Shown one piece after another: positions 63,821 through 64,000 of a stretch of DNA of 64,000 nt. The notes under the pieces were generated by a model that worked only from the letters and a program-made list of their open reading frames with translations, was not told where the DNA came from and made no database searches. Within the stretch, counting starts at the first letter, position 1; the number at the start of each line of letters is the position of its first letter. The translations under genes and the position numbers were made by a program. The DNA comes from Nocardia miyunensis NBRC 108239. GTDB lineage: Bacteria > Actinomycetota > Actinomycetes > Mycobacteriales > Mycobacteriaceae. The stretch covers positions 1 through 64,000 of the forward strand of contig NZ_BDBQ01000072.1 in assembly GCF_001613065.1 (NCBI RefSeq). The letters run 5' to 3'.

Positions 63821-64000
63821 TCAGATGTGGTAGTCGTACCAGCGCAGATAGCCCCCGGCGTCCACGCGCATCTGCATGCCGGTGACGTAGCGGGAGGCGT
63901 CCGAGGCGAGGAAGACGACCATTTCGCTGATGTCCTCGGGTTCGACGTAGGGCACGGGCATGGCCTGCTGCACCGGAAAGGCCACCTCGGCGTCCGCGCG
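63821..64000 (-). CDS. C-terminus of a short-chain dehydrogenase (partial)
   Basis: The last 59 residues of an SDR enter from the right edge: FPVQQAMPVPYVEPEDISEMVVFLASDASRYVTGMQMRVDAGGYLRWYDYHI. The EPEDIS-x-x-V-x-F-L-A-S-D-x-S-R-Y-V-T-G-x-x-x-x-x-D-A-G pattern is the usual C-terminal block after the catalytic centre, and the tail resembles mycofactocin-associated SDRs, which keep NAD bound. The catalytic part lies outside the window, so the subfamily is tentative. Confidence 0.8.
   Translation of the reverse strand, partial: RADAEVAFPVQQAMPVPYVEPEDISEMVVFLASDASRYVTGMQMRVDAGGYLRWYDYHI

Overview
The window looks like chromosomal DNA of a high-GC mycolic-acid actinomycete, most likely Nocardia or a close relative. 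Evidence: strong GC bias at third codon positions, oligoribonuclease next to tRNA-His, an LdtMt2-like lipoprotein L,D-transpeptidase, an MmpL-type exporter beside lipid-type polyketide synthases, and several MDR, SDR, TetR and P450 genes. No taxon-defining marker is present, so the genus is an inference.

Layout. (1) 1-4.4 kb: orn and tRNA-His, then decayed DNA (a P450 fragment, an SDR missing its catalytic middle, an ion-channel fragment) around a Gfo/Idh/MocA oxidoreductase and a small secreted peptide with two cysteines. (2) 4.4-7.3 kb: a tight three-gene operon on the minus strand with a Dyp-type peroxidase between two unrecognised partners. (3) 7.4-9.5 kb: a membrane protein and a protein made of two tandem copies of an unknown domain. 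(4) 9.5-40.9 kb: a polyketide cluster. A 27-kb minus-strand operon holds a single-module fully reducing PKS (KS-AT-DH-ER-KR-ACP), a discrete thioesterase, a three-module-equivalent modular line (KSQ-AT-ACP loading, then KS-AT-DH-ER-KR-ACP) on a gene carrying two 1-nt deletions, and a bimodular PKS (KS-AT-KR-ACP, KS-AT-DH-KR-ACP) with no terminal thioesterase. Diverging from it are an MmpL exporter and a discrete acyltransferase. By colinearity the modular line would build a 5-hydroxy-4,6-dimethylnon-2-enoyl thioester, which would need release or transfer in trans. (5) 40.9-50.1 kb: L,D-transpeptidase, tRNA-Lys with an integrase remnant, a MarR/reductase pair around a perfect inverted repeat, a scar joining a 5'-truncated DraG-like gene head to head with a 5'-truncated permease, a deaminase, a TetR/reductase pair, a membrane protein without a start codon, and a tRNA-Ser-like fragment. 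(6) 50.1-55.3 kb: GntR and a CitE-like lyase around a 22-bp palindrome, two P450s (one lacking the ExxR arginine), and a MazG-like pyrophosphohydrolase. (7) 55.3-64 kb: SDR and Fic remnants, then a probable catabolic locus (orphan substrate-binding lipoprotein, three SDRs, ACMSD-like amidohydrolase, double-domain TetR protein, PucR-type activator). In this locus three putative promoters share one element, ACCAAATATNNGWTCCG.

The most interesting points are the PKS-MmpL-acyltransferase cluster with its KSQ starter unit and unresolved release step, the Dyp peroxidase trio, and the shared promoter element of the right-hand catabolic locus. The window also has many internally deleted genes, which suggests ongoing loss of accessory DNA.
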